17,070 nt of DNA, taken from JANOAR01 sp031411235. Its GTDB lineage: Bacteria > Verrucomicrobiota > Verrucomicrobiia > Verrucomicrobiales > Verrucomicrobiaceae. Where the stretch lies: positions 1 to 17,070 of the forward strand of contig JANOAR010000203.1 in assembly GCA_031411235.1 (NCBI GenBank). The letters run 5' to 3'. A model generated the notes under the pieces. That model did no database searches. It had not been told where the DNA came from and was given only the letters and a program-made list of their open reading frames with translations. Below, in pieces: positions 14,994-17,070 of this stretch (positions within the stretch are counted from its first letter, which is position 1; the number at the start of each line of letters is the position of its first letter). The position numbers were made by a program, and so were the translations under genes.

Positions 14994-15749
14994 GTGAGCA
15001 GCGTTGACAATCTAGAGCGTATAACGGAATCTCTTCAGCATGAGCAAATCCCCCCTAACACCCCACCCGAAGGTCATTGCGACACGGAAGGCTTTGGCAA
15101 AGCAGCCGAAGCCCTCGCTGGCGCAAGTGCTGGCACAGGCGGAAGCCTCGCGGAAGTTCAGGTTCAGCGGCTCATCGAATGGGCCACGGCCAGCCAGTGC
15201 CTGATCGCCGAGGCTGACTATGAGGCGCTGCCCCTTGTCAGCGATGAGACGGGTGAGCATGAGGTGCGCTTTCGTGACTCGGATCGTCGTGTGATCAAGC
15301 GCACCTGGACGGGCACCTTCGGCATGGTACCTGCGTGGCAGGACGGATGCTGGAAGCCAAACAGTGCTACGCCTCTCGAATACATTCAGAGATTCACCAT
15401 GCACAATGCCTTGTTTCAGGATGATGTGCGGTTGGAGGGCATCATCATTTCGGACAGACCCAACATGCTCATCGGTGCTATTCCAGGCGGTGTTTCCATC
15501 GTGATCTCGCAACGCTGGCTGGTGGGTGCCGACACAGAGTACCCACACCCGACCGAAGTCGAAATCGCTGCGTTCATGCACGACCTGGGCTTTGAATTTA
15601 TCCCAGATTCGTTCTTCGGTTGGTTCAATGAATTCACCGCGCTGCTACTGCTCGATGCCAAGCCCGACAACTTCATCAAGACCGCCGAAGGCATCCTACC
15701 CTTCGACGTGATGCTGATGAGGTTGGATGAGAGTCGTGATGAGCTTTGA
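14994..15749 (+). CDS. Kinase-fold protein resembling polyvalent-protein kinase domain
   Basis: A 251-residue soluble protein. An in-frame TAA at 14988 leaves GTG 14994 as the only upstream start. Residues of about 56-245 have a kinase-like order of elements: a beta-strand with Lys102 (RRVIKRTWTGTFG), a long helix with ATPLEYIQRFTMHNALFQDD (126-144), a hinge-like VSIVISQRWLVG (167-178), the catalytic-loop equivalent LLLLDAKPDNFI (Asp221, Asn226) and a metal-binding PFDVM (Asp238). This order matches what I recall of the putative kinase domain of phage and conjugative-element polyvalent proteins (Kinase-PolyVal), here alone rather than inside a giant protein. Residues 20-55 are Gly/Ala/Pro-rich. 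The flanking genes are metabolic, so it is an orphan. Alternative: a conserved hypothetical with only superficial kinase similarity. Confidence 0.62.
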   Translation: MSSVDNLERITESLQHEQIPPNTPPEGHCDTEGFGKAAEALAGASAGTGGSLAEVQVQRLIEWATASQCLIAEADYEALPLVSDETGEHEVRFRDSDRRVIKRTWTGTFGMVPAWQDGCWKPNSATPLEYIQRFTMHNALFQDDVRLEGIIISDRPNMLIGAIPGGVSIVISQRWLVGADTEYPHPTEVEIAAFMHDLGFEFIPDSFFGWFNEFTALLLLDAKPDNFIKTAEGILPFDVMLMRLDESRDEL

Positions 15750-15815
15750 TTCCTTCCTGCGATCCAGTTTTTCACAGCAAGACTTCAATGCGGATTACAA
15801 CGGCACCTGCCCGCT

Positions 15816-16625
15816 TCAGAAAGGACTAGGGCCAAAGAGAACATCGCGGATGGCGGCATCGCTTTTATTAGCATCGGATGGGCGTGGACGGCGTTGGCCC
15901 TTTTCGCCGCCTTTCGGTGGTGGGCCGCCAGGGCCGCCACCGCGCTGCTCGCGCTCTTGCGGGGTCTTGCCGATGACGATGTCCCACGTAGCGAGCAGTT
16001 CTTTGCTCTCGGCGCTCTTGGGTTTGAACTCGCGGATGACAGAGAGCCGCTGCTCGTCCGTGCCCATGCTTTTGAGGATGCCATCGCGATCATTTTGCGG
16101 CTCACCCGCGAGGAAGAGCTGCGTGGTGAGGAAGCTCTTGGCGCCCTTTTTCACGGCAACATGCCAGTGGCGGGTGCGGCCTGTGTAGAGACCGGGGATG
16201 ATGGTGCGGAAGCGATACTCGCCCTTCGCATTGGTTTCGATTTTGCCATAGCCCTGGAAAGCTGCATCGCGCTCCTTGCCACGCTGCACGCCACGACTGT
16301 GGATGTAGCAGCCATTGTTGTCGGATTGCCAGAGTTCGATGACGGCGTTGTTCACGGGCTTGCCATCAGCATCGAGCAAGCGCCCGCCGAACTCCGCAAT
16401 GGTACCCAGCGCGGGTGTTTTGCCATCTTTGATCTGGATCAAATCGTTGTCCTGATCCAGCGGCAGATGATCGGGGTAATACGGCCCCTCGGTGGCACGC
16501 GGCGTGAGCGAGAGAGCTTCGGCGTAGATGCTGCTCGTGATGATGCCGCCCGTAGTGAGCAGTAGGCTCTTCAAAAGACGGCGACGGTCGAAACGGATGT
16601 GGAAGGTATGGATGGATGTGTTCAT
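15816..16625 (-). CDS. Tat-exported intradiol dioxygenase-like protein
   Basis: A 269-residue protein of the protocatechuate 3,4-dioxygenase / catechol 1,2-dioxygenase fold, which cleaves catechols between the hydroxyls using Fe(III). The four iron ligands appear intact: Tyr107 (GCYIHSRG), Tyr147 (PGLYTGR) and His153/His155 (RTRHWHVAVKKG). The upstream TPRATEGPYYPD is typical of the N-terminal part of the domain. The signal RFDRRRLLKSLLL matches the Tat consensus, so the enzyme probably acts outside the cytoplasm, unlike the classical catabolic enzymes. No partner subunit or ring-cleavage pathway genes lie nearby. The C-terminus (about residues 228-269) is a Gly/Pro/Lys-rich low-complexity tail (GGGPGGPPPKGG). 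The start ATG 16625 lacks a Shine-Dalgarno motif. Family assignment is good; substrate and true activity are unknown. Confidence 0.88.
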   Translation of the reverse strand: MNTSIHTFHIRFDRRRLLKSLLLTTGGIITSSIYAEALSLTPRATEGPYYPDHLPLDQDNDLIQIKDGKTPALGTIAEFGGRLLDADGKPVNNAVIELWQSDNNGCYIHSRGVQRGKERDAAFQGYGKIETNAKGEYRFRTIIPGLYTGRTRHWHVAVKKGAKSFLTTQLFLAGEPQNDRDGILKSMGTDEQRLSVIREFKPKSAESKELLATWDIVIGKTPQEREQRGGGPGGPPPKGGEKGQRRPRPSDANKSDAAIRDVLFGPSPF

Positions 16626-16689
16626 AGAATGTGAATCATGGTTTTTGATTGGGCTGACTTAGCTCCAACACGACAGCGGCTTCTTCGTT

Positions 16690-16899
16690 GTGTTATGGAA
16701 TGTTAAAACTCGCATCCTCGGGATTCAATCGCGAGATGAAGTAGCGTTGTGTCGATTGTGGGATGCTCCTCGAATCAACATCACCCCGCGCACCGTGGAC
16801 ACGCACGTCGCCTGGCGACGCAGCAAGATCGAAGACCACCCCGAAACACTGAAGCACATCCTCACCGTGCGCGGCAAAGGCTACCGATTCGAGCGATGA
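16690..16899 (+). pseudogene. Remnant of an OmpR/PhoB-type response regulator (C-terminal winged helix)
   Basis: Residues from about 14 onward match the end of the Trans_reg_C DNA-binding domain: SRDEV, then ITPRTVDTHVAW, RSKIEDHPETLKHILTVRGK and GYRFER, ending at a natural stop. The receiver domain and the first half of the DNA-binding domain are missing. The frame extends upstream only to a TAG at 16660-16662 and that stretch has no resemblance to the family. The central part (VALCRLWDAPRIN) is degraded compared with the usual LLREVWG. GTG 16690 is only the first possible start. I read it as a decayed fragment rather than a working regulator; a short free-standing DNA-binding protein is unlikely. 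Confidence 0.75.
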
Positions 16900-16937
16900 A
16901 CTGCAATAATAAAGCCTGCATGAATAGGTCATCGCAG

Positions 16938-17070
16938 TGCCTCATTGAAAAGGACACCGAAAGGGTAGCGACCGGGAGGCAGGGATAGAGTCGATGCCTC
17001 ATAAATGAGGACACCGTGGCTGATGGAGCCACGACTGATGAAAAAGAGCCTTGAAGACTACACGCGAGTG
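16938..17070 (+). mobile_element. Probable left end of an IS21-like insertion sequence, truncated by window
   Basis: Two 22-bp direct repeats, 16938-16959 and 16995-17016, share TGCCTCAT at the start and GGACACCG at the end (18 of 22 positions), 57 bp apart. A hairpin GTGGCTgatggAGCCAC (17016-17032) follows and then a short ORF start. IS21-family elements carry repeated transposase-binding sites of about this size near ends that begin with TG, so the pattern fits. The other end, the target duplication and the transposase lie outside the window, so the call is tentative. Confidence 0.4.
17038..17070 (+). CDS. Start of a possible IS21-type transposase (istA-like), partial
   Basis: ATG at 17038 opens a frame of 11 codons to the window end, MKKSLEDYTRV. 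Many IstA transposases start with a short (S/V)EDY-type segment before a helix-turn-helix, so this could be the N-terminus of such a protein. Eleven residues are too few for an assignment; it depends on the repeat evidence directly upstream. Confidence 0.3.
   Translation, partial: MKKSLEDYTRV

Overview
The window looks like a chromosomal stretch of a high-GC Verrucomicrobiota or Planctomycetota-type bacterium. Three things point there. (1) Interspersed TTCGATGTT / AACATCGAA decamer repeats and short palindromes such as CCGGTGGTGAAACCACCGG, which I associate with those phyla. (2) A gene set rich in exported beta-propeller proteins, SSS and MFS transporters and a Tat-exported dioxygenase-like protein. 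(3) Almost no Shine-Dalgarno motifs before the likely starts. The assignment is inference; there is no rRNA, tRNA or phylogenetic marker here.

Layout. 1-1080 (-): an unrecognised protein open at the left edge, missed by ATG-to-stop ORF calling because its stop lies outside. 1125-1301: a 177-bp palindrome between divergent genes. 1356-2198 (+): CvfB-type S1 RNA-binding protein whose last codons run into a large inverted TTCGATGTT repeat (about 2184-2300). 2310-3917 (+): SSS symporter. 3990-5057 (+): exported NHL-type beta-propeller. 5058-6076: about 1 kb without a convincing gene, densely packed with unrelated repeats: 31-bp tandem repeats, an inverted pair of 32-bp elements, a strictly 42-bp periodic array of eight units, and two long hairpins. 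6077-7369 (-): membrane fatty-acid desaturase. Divergent from it, 7631-9151 (+): aldehyde dehydrogenase, which overlaps by 4 bp (GTGA) a 1131-residue zinc-ribbon / class III nucleotide cyclase / AAA ATPase / TPR-like protein (9148-12543), followed by a secreted Kelch propeller (12633-13598). Convergent: an MFS transporter (13606-14850, -). Then 14994-15749 (+): a small kinase-fold protein resembling the polyvalent-protein kinase family. 15816-16625 (-): Tat-exported intradiol-dioxygenase-like protein. 16690-16899 (+): remnant of an OmpR-type response regulator. 16938-17070: what looks like the first end of an IS21-like element, running off the right edge.

How genes may work together. SSS symporter plus propeller, and Kelch propeller plus MFS transporter, look like uptake/handling pairs for small carbohydrate-like compounds, but no substrate can be read from sequence. 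The best-supported functional link is the aldehyde dehydrogenase-cyclase overlap, since the first zinc ligand is residue 3 of the cyclase and so fixes its start. There is no obvious defence island, phage or CRISPR. The most unusual material is the repeat cluster at 5058-6005 and the two other palindromic elements.
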